DNA from: DATBGO01 sp963785765
Lineage (GTDB): Bacteria; Actinomycetota; Actinomycetes; Streptosporangiales; Streptosporangiaceae
Assembly (NCBI GenBank): GCA_963785765.1
Contig: CAWAWM010000008.1
Location: 744,001-808,000, forward strand
Reading direction: 5' to 3'
DNA: 64,000 nt
The first letter of the stretch is position 1. Each line of letters opens with the position of its first letter. A program made the position numbers and the translations under genes. A model generated the notes under the pieces. The model made no database searches and was not told where the DNA came from. It worked only from the letters and a program-made list of their open reading frames with translations. Shown piece by piece: positions 63,635-64,000 of the stretch.

Positions 63635-64000
63635 TCAGCCGTTCTGTCCGGTCAGCGGGTGGCCGGGTACCTGAGCCGGGCTGGCCGCCGCAGGCGGCGG
63701 TTCGGAGGACGGAGCCGGAGCCGGAGCCGGAGCGAGCCAGGCCGAGGCGACATAGGCCACCGCCACGGCCACGATTACCTCGGGCATGACCGCCAGGCCA
63801 TCAGAGCTCAGCAGCAAGGTGGCCAGCAGGACCGACGTCAGCGGCAGCCTGAGCATCACCGTGCACATCGCGCCGATGCCCATCGCGGCGGCCGGGACCA
63901 GCGGCAGTCCGGGCAGGTGCGACAGCGCCACGCCGACCGCGGCCCCCAGGAACATGGACGGGAAGACCGGCCCGCCGCGGAAGCTGCTCAGTGATGCGCC
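63635..64000 (-). CDS. ClC-family chloride channel/antiporter, C-terminal part (5' end outside window)
   Basis: The frame is open to the window edge. SFRGGPVFPSMFLGAAVG (about 15 residues from the edge) matches the ClC GGPxFP selectivity region of helix N, followed by LPLVPAAAMGIGAMCTVMLRLPLTSVLLATLLL (helices O-Q, landmark). The C-terminus is a Pro/Ala-rich tail with no CBS domains. ClC antiporters exchange Cl- for H+ and support extreme acid resistance together with decarboxylases such as GadB. The stop is 3 nt before the sulfatase ATG, so both may share a transcript. Confidence 0.82.
   Translation of the reverse strand, partial: GASLSSFRGGPVFPSMFLGAAVGVALSHLPGLPLVPAAAMGIGAMCTVMLRLPLTSVLLATLLLSSDGLAVMPEVIVAVAVAYVASAWLAPAPAPAPSSEPPPAAASPAQVPGHPLTGQNG

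Overview
The window is very GC-rich and strongly codon-biased, with actinobacterial hallmarks: a dgt–dnaG–rpoD block, SHOCT and YtxH small proteins, LAL-type LuxR regulators, and GTG/TTG starts. A soil actinomycete of the Streptosporangiales/Frankiales kind is the most likely source; that placement is inference from gene content. No insertion sequence, integrase, phage gene or CRISPR array was found.

Layout. 1-9.4 kb is housekeeping: the 3' end of dgt, a ferredoxin-reductase-like flavoprotein, an MMPL transporter, a HAD phosphatase, dnaG, a principal-type sigma factor, a YtxH protein and tRNA-Asn(GTT). 9.5-15 kb holds a divergent toxin/antitoxin-like pair, a flippase/pseudokinase membrane protein, and a HAD–radical-SAM (sulfatase maturase) operon. 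From 15 kb to the end is an unusually dense stress and metabolism island: two near-identical PLDc_N–SHOCT proteins, glutamate decarboxylase, YrhK protein, two aquaporins, GH63 and GlgX enzymes, flavodoxin–K+ channel–HAD, cydAB, a cupin dioxygenase, GMC oxidoreductase, isochorismate synthase, two GAP/LysE-like proteins, DUF2252, a PRMT-like methyltransferase, AhpD-like protein, an ABC1-kinase/Hsp20 fusion, zwf–ndh, GH15, a cyclase, DUF1269, a sulfatase and a ClC channel. Three large MalT/LAL-type LuxR regulators lie among them.

The best candidate for an undescribed system is regulatory. A 19-bp palindrome with core TCAYCC-N5-GGRTGA recurs at seven intergenic sites (upstream of gadB, both SHOCT genes, the cydAB unit, zwf, GH15 and DUF1269), mostly at a fixed distance from the start codon. 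A second class with the same half-sites at 8-nt spacing (CATCC-N8-GGRTGAA) precedes the GMC oxidoreductase, DUF2252, second aquaporin and AhpD-like genes. I found none in intergenic DNA of the 1-15 kb section. The half-site resembles the MalT box GGA(T/G)GA, and one site lies in the divergent promoter of a LAL regulator gene. This suggests a LAL-controlled regulon for micro-aerobic respiration, pentose phosphate flux, acid resistance and glucan use.

Other notable items: an ABC1 kinase fused in frame to a small heat-shock protein that keeps its own ribosome-binding site; a class I PRMT-like protein with double-E and THW loops; a sulfatase whose CxPxR signature is SxRxR; a G6PD lacking the DHxLGK signature; and four genes with apparent frameshifts (MFS, isochorismate synthase, zwf, DedA), which may be pseudogenes or sequence errors.
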